Shown here piece after piece: positions 29,573-38,893 of a stretch of DNA of 64,000 nt. Position 1 is the first letter of the stretch, and each line of letters starts with the position of its first letter. Under the pieces are notes generated by a model. That model made no database searches, was not told where the DNA came from, and saw only the letters and a program-made list of their open reading frames with translations. The stretch comes from Marinobacter persicus (GTDB taxonomy: Bacteria > Pseudomonadota > Gammaproteobacteria > Pseudomonadales > Oleiphilaceae), in contig NZ_PTIV01000006.1 of the NCBI RefSeq assembly GCF_002934325.1, forward strand, positions 62,001 through 126,000, in the 5' to 3' direction. The translations under genes and the position numbers were made by a program.

Positions 29573-29640
29573 GCAGTTGTAACCTTACCGCGTATAATCC
29601 CCCTTCGGATTTTCTAACACCCATTAATTGGAGCAATACC

Positions 29641-30069
29641 ATGGCAAACGAGCGCACGCTCTCCATTATCAAACCCGATGCTGTCGCCAAAAACGTAATT
29701 GGCGAAATCCTGAGCCGTTTTGAAAAAGCCGACCTGAACATCGTCGCTGCCAAAATGATGCACCTGACTCAGGAGCAGGCTGAAGGTTTTTACGCCGAGC
29801 ACAAGGAACGCCCGTTCTTTAACGACCTGGTAGCGTTCATGACCTCCGGCCCAGTTGTGGTTCAGGTTCTGGAAGGTGAAGGTGCCATCCTGAAAAACCG
29901 TGACCTGATGGGTGCCACCAACCCGAAAGAAGCCGAAGCTGGCACCATCCGTGCTGACTTTGCTTCCACCATCGACGCGAACGCCGTTCACGGTTCTGAT
30001 TCCGCCGAATCTGCCGAGCGCGAAATCGCTTATTTCTTCAACGACAGCGAAATCTGCCCGCGCGGCTAA
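29641..30069 (+). CDS. ndk: Nucleoside diphosphate kinase
   Basis: 142 residues, the standard length. Balances NTP and dNTP pools. [21 protein letters not shown] is the N-terminal signature and [20 protein letters not shown] contains the catalytic His in the NxxHGSDS motif (about residue 117). GGAG lies ten bases before the ATG. A TATAAT at 29593-29598 suggests a separate promoter, although no -35 element stands out. Confidence 0.97.
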   Translation: MANERTLSIIKPDAVAKNVIGEILSRFEKADLNIVAAKMMHLTQEQAEGFYAEHKERPFFNDLVAFMTSGPVVVQVLEGEGAILKNRDLMGATNPKEAEAGTIRADFASTIDANAVHGSDSAESAEREIAYFFNDSEICPRG

Positions 30070-30080
30070 TGCTGTTGTTT

Positions 30081-30105
30081 CGGAGGTGGCGTTCTGCCAC
30101 CTCCG
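30081..30105 (+). terminator. Strong hairpin between ndk and rlmN
   Basis: Perfect ten-base stem CGGAGGTGGC/GCCACCTCCG with a five-base loop, but followed by TATTGG rather than a T run. It could be a weak terminator or a stability hairpin. Confidence 0.5.
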
Positions 30106-30132
30106 TATTGGTTATCTGATCGAGGTTATGTC

Positions 30133-31245
30133 ATGACTGCCCCTGCCGAAAAAACCAACTTCCTGGGGATGCCCAAAGCCAAGCTTGAGGCGTTTTTCGA
30201 GGAAATCGGCGAGAAGCGCTTTCGCGCCCAGCAGATCCTTCAGTGGATCCACCAGCGAGGCGTCGATGACTTCGATCAAATGACCAATATGAGCAAGGCC
30301 CTGCGGGAAAAGCTCAAGCAGGTCGCTGAAATCCGCGGCCCGGAGGTGATCTACGATGAAACCTCCAAAGACGGGACCCGCAAATGGGTCATGCGCATGG
30401 ACAATGGCAACAGCGTTGAAACCGTGCTGATTCCCGATGGCGAGCGGGGTACGCTATGCGTGTCCTCCCAGATCGGCTGTACCCTGGATTGCACCTTTTG
30501 CTCAACTGGCAAGCGTGGATTTAATCGCAACCTGACGGCGGCCGAAATCATTGGCCAGGTATGGGTGGCCCGCAAGGCGTTCATGCCGTTCGAGCCAGGC
30601 CCGGACCGGCCCATCACCAACGTGGTGATGATGGGCATGGGCGAGCCGCTGATGAACTTCGATAACGTGGTGGATGCCATGAACCTGATGATGGAGGACC
30701 TGGCTTACGGTATCTCCAAGCGTCGGGTGACGGTCAGTACCTCGGGGGTTGTGCCGGCGCTGGATCGCCTGAGTGATGTTACCGATGTGTCACTGGCCAT
30801 CTCTCTCCATGCGCCCAATGATGAGCTCCGTAACCAATTGGTACCGCTGAATAAAAAGTACCCGATTGCGGAGTTGTTGGCAGCCACCAAGCGGTATATG
30901 TCCCGCTTGCCGGATAAGCGCAAGGCGACCATTGAATACACCGTCATTGAAGGTGTGAATGACCAGCCGGAACACGCGCGGGAGCTTGCGGTGCTGCTTA
31001 GGGACCTGCCCTGCAAAATCAACCTGATTCCCTTCAACCCGTTCCCGGAAAGCAATTTCAAGCGCCCGAGCATGAATGCCACCCGCCGCTTCCAGAAGGT
31101 AATGAATGAGGCTGGCTACGTGACCACCATCCGGACTACCCGGGGCGACGATATTGATGCAGCTTGTGGCCAGCTTGTGGGGCGCGTTGAGGACCGCACG
31201 CGAAGAAGTCAGCGACATATTTCTGTGCAACAGGTTGCGCCTTGA
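30133..31245 (+). CDS. rlmN: 23S rRNA A2503/tRNA A37 methyltransferase RlmN
   Basis: 370 residues. Radical-SAM enzyme that methylates C2 of adenine in 23S rRNA and some tRNAs. The [4Fe-4S] motif [11 protein letters not shown] (CxxxCxxC) is at about residues 116-126; [15 protein letters not shown] is the conserved SAM-contact block. The catalytic cysteine near the C terminus is in [10 protein letters not shown], the other in the [14 protein letters not shown] region. Needs an Fe-S cluster, as does IspG nearby. Thirty residues after its catalytic cysteine it ends, 55 bp before pilW. Confidence 0.96.
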   Translation: MTAPAEKTNFLGMPKAKLEAFFEEIGEKRFRAQQILQWIHQRGVDDFDQMTNMSKALREKLKQVAEIRGPEVIYDETSKDGTRKWVMRMDNGNSVETVLIPDGERGTLCVSSQIGCTLDCTFCSTGKRGFNRNLTAAEIIGQVWVARKAFMPFEPGPDRPITNVVMMGMGEPLMNFDNVVDAMNLMMEDLAYGISKRRVTVSTSGVVPALDRLSDVTDVSLAISLHAPNDELRNQLVPLNKKYPIAELLAATKRYMSRLPDKRKATIEYTVIEGVNDQPEHARELAVLLRDLPCKINLIPFNPFPESNFKRPSMNATRRFQKVMNEAGYVTTIRTTRGDDIDAACGQLVGRVEDRTRRSQRHISVQQVAP

Positions 31246-31300
31246 GTTCAGGGCAGTGCTAAGCTGGACAAGATTCTCTTTAATGGCAAAGGAAGGTTCC

Positions 31301-32083
31301 ATGAAACTGGTCGGCGTTTTACTTGTGGTGGGGATGATGTTGTCTGCCTGTGTGACGACGACCGACAGCCCATTTGCGCGTGAAGCCGACAGAGACAAAG
31401 CGCTGGCGAATTATGTCAAGCTGGCCACGGCCTATATCGGTCAGGGTAATCTGGAGCGGGCCGAGCATCATCTTGACCGGGCCTTTGAAATCGATGATGA
31501 CTACGCGCCTGCACTGGCAGCCCAAGGGCTGGTCTATAGCAGCCGGGGCGAGGCAGACCTCGCTGAAAACAGTTTTCGTCAGGCGCTGAGAGCTGATGAC
31601 GACTACACCCGTGGTCGCACATACTACGGTGCCTACCTGTATTCGCAGCGACGCTTCCAGGCGGCCAGGGATCAATTCAGTGTGGCGTCCAGGGATGTGG
31701 AATACGAAGATCGTGGTAGTATCTTCTTTAACCTCGGCATGACAGAAGAGCGATTGGGCAACACCGAAGCGGCTGTAAAAGCGTACCGACGTTCGGTTGA
31801 GCTGACCCGGGGTGAACCCCGATCATTGCTGGCGTTGTCCCGGGTGCTCGTGGAAGAGGGCGACTATTCAGCTGCCTCCCGATTCTATGGTCGGCTCCTG
31901 CGTGTGATGCGTGGCAGCACCCGGCATTCGCATTCGCCGGAAAGTCTACTGACGGGTATAAAAATCGCTCGGCATTATAATGACGAGGATCAGGAAGCCA
32001 GTATGGCCCTGATGTTGAAAAACGAATATCCCGACTCTCTCGAATATCAACAATACAAGGTTCTGATTGCCAATGAGCAGTGA
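31301..32083 (+). CDS. pilW: Type IV pilus biogenesis/stability protein PilW (PilF)
   Basis: 260-residue TPR lipoprotein acting as pilotin for the PilQ secretin in pseudomonads. The signal peptide MKLVGVLLVVGMMLSAC ends at the lipobox LSAC, Cys17. TPR repeats follow from about residue 35 (LATAYIGQGNLERAEHHLDRAFEIDDDYAPALAAQGLVYSSRGEADLAENSFRQAL). The ATG at 31301 has AAAGGAAGG upstream; extending the frame further would enter rlmN. Overlaps rodZ by 11 bases. No other pilus gene is present here, as in Pseudomonas. Confidence 0.92.
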   Translation: MKLVGVLLVVGMMLSACVTTTDSPFAREADRDKALANYVKLATAYIGQGNLERAEHHLDRAFEIDDDYAPALAAQGLVYSSRGEADLAENSFRQALRADDDYTRGRTYYGAYLYSQRRFQAARDQFSVASRDVEYEDRGSIFFNLGMTEERLGNTEAAVKAYRRSVELTRGEPRSLLALSRVLVEEGDYSAASRFYGRLLRVMRGSTRHSHSPESLLTGIKIARHYNDEDQEASMALMLKNEYPDSLEYQQYKVLIANEQ

Positions 32084-33134
32084 GGAACAACCCAAAAGAT
32101 CAGCCGAACCTGTCGGATATCAACTTCGGCGTGCCCGGGAAAAACTGGGGCTGGATGTTTCGGCAATCGCCGACCAACAGCACCTTCGAACGTCTGTGAT
32201 CCAGGCCATCGAGGATGGTGATTACAGTAAAGTCGACACGGAACTATTCCTCAAAGGTTACGTACGGGCTTACGCGAAGCAGGTTGAACTGGACGCCGAC
32301 GCTATCATCCGTGACCTGGATGCTGAGCTGGAGCCGCTGAGGAAAGAACGTGAACGCCAGCACGAAGCCGACCCCCTGGTTGATATTCAGCGGAAAAAAA
32401 GCCGGAAACGACGGATAGCCCGTGCCGTGGTTGTTCTTGTCGTGCTGGTTGGTATCGGGTTTGGTATTACAACCTGGATGGCCGATGGCGGTCGCCGGTT
32501 GCCGGGTTTTTCGCCCAGCACGGTATCTGAAAGTACTGAGGGCGATAGTCTTGCTGCGCAGGAAGAACCGGTGGATCAGAGTCTTGAACAAACCAGTGAG
32601 TCTTCCAGTGCACAGTCGGAGTCCGACGCGACGCCTGAAGTTGATGAGGCTGTTGATGTGCAGGGCGTCGACGACGGTGCAACCGATGTGATTCACGATC
32701 CGGTGGAACAGGCTACCGAAGAGGCGGCTCAGGCTCCGACTGAAAGCGCTGCAGAAGCGAGCGTGGAGACAGCCTCAGTCGAAAACGTTACTGATGTTTC
32801 GGCGCAGCCTGAAGCGATCGAAACAACTGAGTCAGCCCAGGTTACTGAGCAAGAACCCCAAGAACTCGGTGAGCCCGCAGTGACAGATGAAGCCACATTG
32901 CGGATGAGCTTCAGCGATGCCTGCTGGGTCCAGGTCACCGATGCGGATGGCAACCGATTGACCAGCTCGCTGTATTCACAAGGTGATGTTCTCGACGTGG
33001 CAGGTTCCGCCCCTCTAGATGTTATCGTAGGAGCCATGAGTGCGGTGGCCTCCCTGGAATTTCAGGGGGAAGCGGTGGACCTTGGCAGCTTCCGTGTCGT
33101 AAACAACAGGGCCCAGTTCACGCTTGAGCCCTGA
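32073..33134 (+). CDS. rodZ: Cell shape protein RodZ (HTH plus DUF4115)
   Basis: 353 residues. Membrane protein linking MreB to the cell-wall machinery. An N-terminal Cro/C1-type HTH ([39 protein letters not shown]) is cytoplasmic. After a basic stretch [10 protein letters not shown] comes one transmembrane helix ([19 protein letters not shown], about residues 116-134). A Ser/Glu/Thr-rich linker of about 130 residues follows, then the periplasmic C-terminal domain from [23 protein letters not shown] 32073 overlaps the end of pilW; a TTG two codons upstream is less likely. Confidence 0.93.
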   Translation: MSSEEQPKRSAEPVGYQLRRAREKLGLDVSAIADQQHLRTSVIQAIEDGDYSKVDTELFLKGYVRAYAKQVELDADAIIRDLDAELEPLRKERERQHEADPLVDIQRKKSRKRRIARAVVVLVVLVGIGFGITTWMADGGRRLPGFSPSTVSESTEGDSLAAQEEPVDQSLEQTSESSSAQSESDATPEVDEAVDVQGVDDGATDVIHDPVEQATEEAAQAPTESAAEASVETASVENVTDVSAQPEAIETTESAQVTEQEPQELGEPAVTDEATLRMSFSDACWVQVTDADGNRLTSSLYSQGDVLDVAGSAPLDVIVGAMSAVASLEFQGEAVDLGSFRVVNNRAQFTLEP

Positions 33135-33169
33135 TTCAGAATGCCCGAACAGATTGTTGGTTGCTTCTC

Positions 33170-34288
33170 ATGAAACATGAATCTCCGATAAAGAGACGTG
33201 AATCCCGCCAGATCATGGTGGGTGATGTGCCCATTGGTGGCGGTGCGCCGATTGCCGTTCAGAGCATGACCAACACCAATACCTGCGATGTCGATGCCAC
33301 GGTTGCCCAGATCCGTGCTATTCAGGAGGCCGGGGCGGACATTGTTCGTGTTTCCGTGCCCTCCATGGATGCCGCCGAAGCCTTTGGCAGGATTCGCGAA
33401 CAGGTATCCCTGCCCCTGGTTGCAGACATCCATTTTGACTACAAGATTGCCCTTCGGGTGGCAGAGCTGGGCGTTGATTGCCTGCGCATCAATCCTGGCA
33501 ATATTGGTCGCGACGATCGCGTCAGTGCCGTCATTAGCGCCGCCCGGGACCGGGGCATTCCCATCCGCATCGGAGTCAATGCAGGCTCCCTCGAGAAAAG
33601 CCTGCAGCGCAAATACGGCGAGCCTACCGCAGAGGCGCTGGTGGAATCAGCCATGCGTCATATCGACATTCTCGACCAGCATGACTTCCAGGATTTCAAG
33701 GTCAGCCTGAAAGCCTCGGATGTGTTCATGACGGTTGATGCCTACCGACAGATTGCCTCGCAAATCGAGCAACCGCTGCATCTGGGCATCACCGAGGCCG
33801 GCGGTTTCCGCTCTGGTACCGTGAAGTCCTCAATTGGCCTGGGAATGCTGCTGATGGACGGCATTGGCGACACCATTCGTGTATCCCTGGCGGCCGACCC
33901 GGTACAGGAAATCAAGGTGGGCTTCGATATCCTCAAGAGCCTGCGGTTACGTAGCCGGGGCATCAACTTTATTGCCTGCCCGAGCTGCTCGCGCCAGAAC
34001 TTCGATGTGATCCAGACCATGAACGATCTGGAAGAGCGGCTCGAAGACGTTAACACCTCCATGGATGTGGCGATCATTGGCTGCATCGTGAACGGACCCG
34101 GGGAAGCAAAAGTGGCGGACCTGGGGCTGACCGGTGGTAGCCCAAGGAACCTGCTCTACCTGGATGGTAAGCCCAACCAGAAGCTGGAAAACGCCACTCT
34201 GACCGATGACCTCGAACGCTTGATCCGTGAACAGGTTGCCAAGCGCAAAGAGCAGGAAGAGGCGGTCATCGCACGTTCCACAGATTAA
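33170..34288 (+). CDS. ispG: 4-hydroxy-3-methylbut-2-en-1-yl diphosphate synthase IspG
   Basis: 372 residues, as in E. coli. Penultimate step of the MEP isoprenoid pathway; [4Fe-4S] enzyme. [30 protein letters not shown] begins the TIM barrel. Cluster cysteines lie in [13 protein letters not shown] and the downstream [11 protein letters not shown]. The ATG at 33170 matches the family start; a TTG three codons before it is unnecessary. 35 bp after rodZ and 42 bp before hisS, in the conserved order. Confidence 0.97.
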   Translation: MKHESPIKRRESRQIMVGDVPIGGGAPIAVQSMTNTNTCDVDATVAQIRAIQEAGADIVRVSVPSMDAAEAFGRIREQVSLPLVADIHFDYKIALRVAELGVDCLRINPGNIGRDDRVSAVISAARDRGIPIRIGVNAGSLEKSLQRKYGEPTAEALVESAMRHIDILDQHDFQDFKVSLKASDVFMTVDAYRQIASQIEQPLHLGITEAGGFRSGTVKSSIGLGMLLMDGIGDTIRVSLAADPVQEIKVGFDILKSLRLRSRGINFIACPSCSRQNFDVIQTMNDLEERLEDVNTSMDVAIIGCIVNGPGEAKVADLGLTGGSPRNLLYLDGKPNQKLENATLTDDLERLIREQVAKRKEQEEAVIARSTD

Positions 34289-34330
34289 CGTCCCCACACT
34301 TTGAACCACTCAGTAAATCAGGGTTTTAAC

Positions 34331-35605
34331 TTGGCAAAAATCAAGGCGATCCGGGGGATGAACGACATTCTCCCGGACCAGACACCGGTCTGGCAGTATG
34401 TTGAGTCGACAGTAAGACAGGTTCTGGGCCAATACGGGTATCAGGAAATCCGTATGCCCGTTGTTGAGCAAACAGAGCTGTTCAAACGCTCCATCGGCGA
34501 GGTTACCGACATCGTCGAGAAGGAGATGTATACCTTTGAGGATCGCAACGGTGACAGTCTCACCCTGCGCCCGGAAGGTACCGCTGGCTGCGTGCGTGCA
34601 GCGGAGGAGCATGGCCTTTTGTTCAACCAGACGCGTCGTCTCTGGTACACCGGCCCGATGTTTCGCCATGAACGCCCCCAAAAAGGCCGTTATCGCCAGT
34701 TCCACCAGATTGGTGTGGAATGCTTTGGCATGGCCGGGCCTGATGTTGATGCCGAGTTGCTGATCCTGACCGCGCGCCTGTGGTCCGCCCTGGGCCTGCA
34801 GGGACATGCCCGCCTGGAAATCAACTCCATCGGTACCAGTGAATCACGGAAAGTGTATCGCCAGGCTCTGGTGGCCTACCTTGAGCAATTCAAGGACCGC
34901 CTGGACGCGGACAGCCAGCGGCGACTGGAGACCAACCCGCTGCGCATCCTCGACAGCAAAGACCCGGGTACTCGAGAGGTCCTGACCGATGCTCCCGTGC
35001 TGGACGACTACCTCGACGATGAATCCCGCGCCCACTTTGCCCAGTTAAAGGCACTGCTGGATGCGGCCGGTGTGCCCTATACCGTGAATCCGGCATTGGT
35101 CCGGGGCCTTGATTACTATGGCAAGACGGTATTCGAGTGGATTACCGACAGTCTGGGTGCCCAGGGCACAATCTGCGCTGGCGGCCGGTACGATGGCCTG
35201 GTTCAGCAGTTGGGTGGCAAGCCAACCGACGCGGTCGGCTTTGCCATGGGCGTTGAGCGCCTGATACTGCTGCTGGAAACCCTGGAGCTTGTGCCCGAGC
35301 ACGTCAATAACCAGGCCGACGTTTACATCACCGCCATGGGGGAGTCTGCTGTTGCGCCCGCGCTGTCCGTGGCCGAGCAACTTCGTGACCAGTTGCCGGG
35401 CAGGGTGATCGTCAGTCATTGCGGGGGCGGCAGCTTCAAGAGTCAGATGAAAAAGGCGGACCGCAGTGGCGCGCGCTATGCGGTTATCCTTGGTGAGAAT
35501 GAAATCAACAACGGGACTGCTGGTCTGAAACCCCTGCGTGATGACCAGCCCCAGCGGGAAGTGCCTCAGGCAGAGCTGGCCAGTGAGTTGGCGAAGCTGG
35601 TGTAA
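34331..35605 (+). CDS. hisS: Histidyl-tRNA synthetase
   Basis: 424 residues, the same as E. coli. Class II synthetase. Motif 2 is in [20 protein letters not shown]; the HisA motif [14 protein letters not shown] and CAGGRYDGL follow, then the anticodon-binding domain from about residue 325. The start is taken as the TTG at 34331, giving [15 protein letters not shown], which matches E. coli MAKNIQAIRGMND; AGGG lies eight bases before. A TTG at 34301 would add ten residues. No ATG fits, so a TTG start is likely real. Confidence 0.96.
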   Translation: MAKIKAIRGMNDILPDQTPVWQYVESTVRQVLGQYGYQEIRMPVVEQTELFKRSIGEVTDIVEKEMYTFEDRNGDSLTLRPEGTAGCVRAAEEHGLLFNQTRRLWYTGPMFRHERPQKGRYRQFHQIGVECFGMAGPDVDAELLILTARLWSALGLQGHARLEINSIGTSESRKVYRQALVAYLEQFKDRLDADSQRRLETNPLRILDSKDPGTREVLTDAPVLDDYLDDESRAHFAQLKALLDAAGVPYTVNPALVRGLDYYGKTVFEWITDSLGAQGTICAGGRYDGLVQQLGGKPTDAVGFAMGVERLILLLETLELVPEHVNNQADVYITAMGESAVAPALSVAEQLRDQLPGRVIVSHCGGGSFKSQMKKADRSGARYAVILGENEINNGTAGLKPLRDDQPQREVPQAELASELAKLV

Positions 35606-35652
35606 CGCCGTGTTGGCGACCCTCAATATTCTAAAAATCGACAGGAGTGTAC

Positions 35653-36297
35653 ATGGCTGAGTTGCGCACCGAAGAAGAACAGCTTCAGGCAATCAAGGAC
35701 TGGTGGAAAAAGAATGGCGGCTCCCTGCTGATTGGTATTGGCGCCGCCCTTGCCATCGTCTTCGGCTGGCAGGCCTGGCAGAACCATCAGGCCTCACAGC
35801 GTGCCGAGGCCGCTAACCAGTTTGCCGCCTTGCAGAGTGCCTTTTCTGCAGGTGATGACCAGGAAACCGTTGAATTTGTAGCGGAAACCCTGCGCAACGA
35901 ATACAGCAGCAGTGCCTACGCCATTTATGGAAATCTGGTATTGGCTCGTCAGCAGATGATGGCGCAAAACGATCCTCAAGCTGCGGCTGAATCCCTTAAC
36001 TGGGCTCTCGAGAAAGCCGCCGATTACCCGGCATTGAGCCTGGTAATCCGGAACCGACTGGCCCGGGCCCAGTTTGCCGCGGGCAATCATCAGGCTGCCT
36101 TGTCCACTCTGGATCAAGCCGGTACGGCGGAAGGGTTCGATGCGATATTCTCCGAACTTCGGGGTGATATCCGCCTGGCCATGGGCGACCGCGATGCTGC
36201 CCGTGAGGCCTATCTTGCCGCCCGTGAGCAGGGTGTGCAAAACAACAGTGTCCTTGAGCTTAAACTGTCCGACCTGGGTGTCGGGGGTGATGCATGA
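35653..36297 (+). CDS. yfgM: YfgM family TPR membrane protein
   Basis: 214 residues. Inner-membrane protein with a short cytoplasmic N terminus (MAELRTEEEQLQAIKDWWKKNG), one transmembrane helix (SLLIGIGAALAIVFGWQAW, about residues 23-41) and a periplasmic TPR-like domain. In E. coli YfgM associates with SecYEG and periplasmic chaperones. AGGAG lies six bases before the ATG at 35653. Overlaps bamB by four bases and sits in the universal hisS-yfgM-bamB-der order. Confidence 0.93.
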   Translation: MAELRTEEEQLQAIKDWWKKNGGSLLIGIGAALAIVFGWQAWQNHQASQRAEAANQFAALQSAFSAGDDQETVEFVAETLRNEYSSSAYAIYGNLVLARQQMMAQNDPQAAAESLNWALEKAADYPALSLVIRNRLARAQFAAGNHQAALSTLDQAGTAEGFDAIFSELRGDIRLAMGDRDAAREAYLAAREQGVQNNSVLELKLSDLGVGGDA

Positions 36298-37466
36298 TCC
36301 GGTTTAAGGCGTCGTTCCGGGTTACCTGCCTGTCGTTATTGTCTGGCATAACCCTGCTGACAGCCGGCTGTAGTTCCACGGAGATCGTTGAACAACCCGC
36401 TCCGTTGCCGGATGTGACCGAAACGGTTGAGTTTGATGAGCTGTGGAGCGTCTCTGTTGGCGACGGCCACGATGACGAACTCCTGCAATTGGCTCCTCTC
36501 TATGCCGGTGACACCATCTATGCGGCTTCCGCTGATGGCGTGGTTATGTCGGTGGCCACTGAAAACGGAGATGTTCAGTGGGAAAGGGAGCTGGACGATC
36601 GCATTTTTGCCGGCCCGGGTGCCGATACCCGCCAACTTTATGTCGTTAGCAGCAATGCCGAATTGATTGCTCTGTCCCGTGAGGATGGTAGCGAGCAATG
36701 GCGTACCGAGCTGCCCACTGAAGTGCTGGCTGCGCCCCAGTCCAACGGCTCTCTGGTGGCGGTTCAGACCATTGATGGTCGGCTGATCAGCTTTAACGCC
36801 AGTAGCGGTGAACAGCTCTGGCAGTACCAGGCCCAGGTTCCGGCCCTGACTCTGCGCACGGGCGCAGCGCCACTGGTGGGCGGCGACATTGTCATTGGTT
36901 CCTTTTCTAACGGCCGGGTGATTGCCCTGAGCGCCGATGCCGGCCAGCCGGTCTGGCAGTATCAGGTTGGTCAGCCCCAGGGCCGCACTGAGCTGGAGCG
37001 CCTGGTGGATATCGGTGGCCAGCCGCTGGTTCTCGATTCAGCGCTGATGGTGGTGGGGTACCAGGGCAAGCTCGCCCTGATTGAGACCCGCTCCGGTCAG
37101 GAAATCTGGAGCCGGCCGGCATCCAGCTATTATTCGCCAGCCATTGGTGGTGGCAATATTTACCTGGCCTCGGCCAATGGTGATGTCATCGCCTTGCAGG
37201 GCAGTGATCGTCGGGAACTCTGGATTCAGGATCAACTGTCCTGGCGCCAGGTAACCCGGCCAGCAGTCTCCGGCGACTACCTGGTTGTTGGCGACTACGA
37301 AGGCTATCTGCACGTGCTTTCAGCTGAAAACGGGCAACTGGTCGGGCAGGACAAGTTCGATGGTGACGGTATCCGCGTACCAGTCCAGGTGCTGCGGGAT
37401 GGTAAGCTGCTCGTTTACGGAAACAGCGGAGACATGGCTGTTCTCCAGCTGGAACAGGACAACTAA
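36294..37466 (+). CDS. bamB: Outer membrane assembly lipoprotein BamB
   Basis: 390 residues. Beta-propeller lipoprotein of the BAM complex that inserts outer-membrane proteins. The signal peptide ends with the lipobox LTAGC, Cys26. PQQ-like propeller blades recur from about residue 55 with the spacing seen in [43 protein letters not shown] and [15 protein letters not shown]. The ATGA overlap with yfgM suggests translational coupling. Six bases before der. Confidence 0.95.
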   Translation: MIRFKASFRVTCLSLLSGITLLTAGCSSTEIVEQPAPLPDVTETVEFDELWSVSVGDGHDDELLQLAPLYAGDTIYAASADGVVMSVATENGDVQWERELDDRIFAGPGADTRQLYVVSSNAELIALSREDGSEQWRTELPTEVLAAPQSNGSLVAVQTIDGRLISFNASSGEQLWQYQAQVPALTLRTGAAPLVGGDIVIGSFSNGRVIALSADAGQPVWQYQVGQPQGRTELERLVDIGGQPLVLDSALMVVGYQGKLALIETRSGQEIWSRPASSYYSPAIGGGNIYLASANGDVIALQGSDRRELWIQDQLSWRQVTRPAVSGDYLVVGDYEGYLHVLSAENGQLVGQDKFDGDGIRVPVQVLRDGKLLVYGNSGDMAVLQLEQDN

Positions 37467-37471
37467 CCATT

Positions 37472-38893
37472 ATGACACCAGTAATTGCCCTGGTTGGACG
37501 CCCCAATGTAGGAAAGTCCACCCTGTTTAACCAGATGACCCGCTCGCGTGATGCGCTGGTTGCTGACTTTCCCGGCCTGACCCGTGATCGCAAATACGGT
37601 GAGGGCAACTACGAAGGCCAGAAGTTTATTGTCATCGATACCGGTGGCCTGACAGGTGATGAGGCCGGTATCGATGCAGAGATGGCGCGCCAGTCGCTGC
37701 AGGCCGTGGAAGAAGCCGATATCGTGCTGTTCCTCGTGGATGGCCGCGCCGGTCTGACCGCTGGTGATGAGATGATCGCCGATCACCTGCGTCGTTCCGG
37801 CAAGCGTGCCCATCTGGTAGTGAACAAGACCGACGGCCAGGACCCGGATATGGCCGCAGCGGAGTTTTACAGCCTCGGCTTTGAGTCCAACTTCCTGATT
37901 GCGGCAGCCCACAACCGTGGCATTCGTTCGCTGCTTGAGGAATTGTTGCCGGAGCCGGTCGATCCGGAAGAAGAGGACCGGGCAGATCGCTATCCGGGTA
38001 TCCGTATTGGTGTTGTGGGTCGACCCAATGTGGGCAAGTCCACCCTTGTTAACCGCATGCTGGGTGAAGAGCGGGTTGTCGTCTATGACATGCCCGGGAC
38101 CACCCGTGACAGTGTCTACATCCCGTACGAGCGTCATGGTGAGCAATACACGCTGATTGACACAGCCGGTGTGCGCCGCCGAAAGAACGTTAATGAGGCG
38201 GTGGAAAAGTTCTCCATCATCAAGACGCTGAAAGCGATTGAAGACGTCCATGTAGTGATTCTGGTGATTGATGCTCGCCAGGGATTGGTGGAGCAGGACC
38301 TGCATCTTATCGGCTTTGTGCTGGATGCCGGTCGTTCGCTGGTTATCGCCGTTAACAAATGGGATGGCATGGACCCGGATGACCGGGCCCGGGTCAAAGA
38401 GCAGGTTGCGCGTCGTCTGGATTTCCTGGACTACGCCGACAAGTATTACATCTCTGCGCTGCATGGCACTGGGGTGGGTACGATGTACGATTCGGTACAC
38501 GCCTGCTATGAATCGGCCATGTCAAAGTGGCCGACCAACCGGCTCACAGCCCTGCTGCAGGATGCCGTAGCACAACATCAACCACCGATGGTTCGCGGCC
38601 GGCGTATTAAATTGCGTTATGCGCACCAGGGCGGCTCCAATCCGCCGGTGATTGTGGTTCATGGTAATCAGGTCGATGCCCTGCCAGGCGCCTATAAACG
38701 TTATCTGGAAAACACGTTCCGGAAGGTCTTGAAGGTGGTGGGTTCTCCGATCCGGTTCGAGTTCCGCGCCAGCGAGAACCCGTTCGCCGAGAAGGTGGAT
38801 CGGCGAACGCCACGTCAGAAAGTGAAACAGGACAACGATCTGAAAAAAGGTCGGCGAAGTAAGCGGGTTCGCCAGAAAAGCGTCAAACGTTAA
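37472..38893 (+). CDS. der: Ribosome-associated double GTPase Der (EngA)
   Basis: 473 residues. Essential GTPase for 50S subunit maturation with two G domains in tandem: P-loops [12 protein letters not shown] (about 8-19) and [12 protein letters not shown] (about 186-197), NKTDG and NKWDG as G4 motifs, then the C-terminal KH-like domain (about 355-440) and a basic tail ending [13 protein letters not shown]. Its stop codon overlaps the end of the opposing GGDEF-EAL gene by 11 bases, so the two transcripts converge without a gap. Confidence 0.97.
   Translation: MTPVIALVGRPNVGKSTLFNQMTRSRDALVADFPGLTRDRKYGEGNYEGQKFIVIDTGGLTGDEAGIDAEMARQSLQAVEEADIVLFLVDGRAGLTAGDEMIADHLRRSGKRAHLVVNKTDGQDPDMAAAEFYSLGFESNFLIAAAHNRGIRSLLEELLPEPVDPEEEDRADRYPGIRIGVVGRPNVGKSTLVNRMLGEERVVVYDMPGTTRDSVYIPYERHGEQYTLIDTAGVRRRKNVNEAVEKFSIIKTLKAIEDVHVVILVIDARQGLVEQDLHLIGFVLDAGRSLVIAVNKWDGMDPDDRARVKEQVARRLDFLDYADKYYISALHGTGVGTMYDSVHACYESAMSKWPTNRLTALLQDAVAQHQPPMVRGRRIKLRYAHQGGSNPPVIVVHGNQVDALPGAYKRYLENTFRKVLKVVGSPIRFEFRASENPFAEKVDRRTPRQKVKQDNDLKKGRRSKRVRQKSVKR

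Noticed and set aside
29577-29598. TTGTAA and TATAAT before ndk as a promoter pair
   Set aside because: The spacer is only ten bases; the TATAAT may be real but that -35 cannot be its partner.
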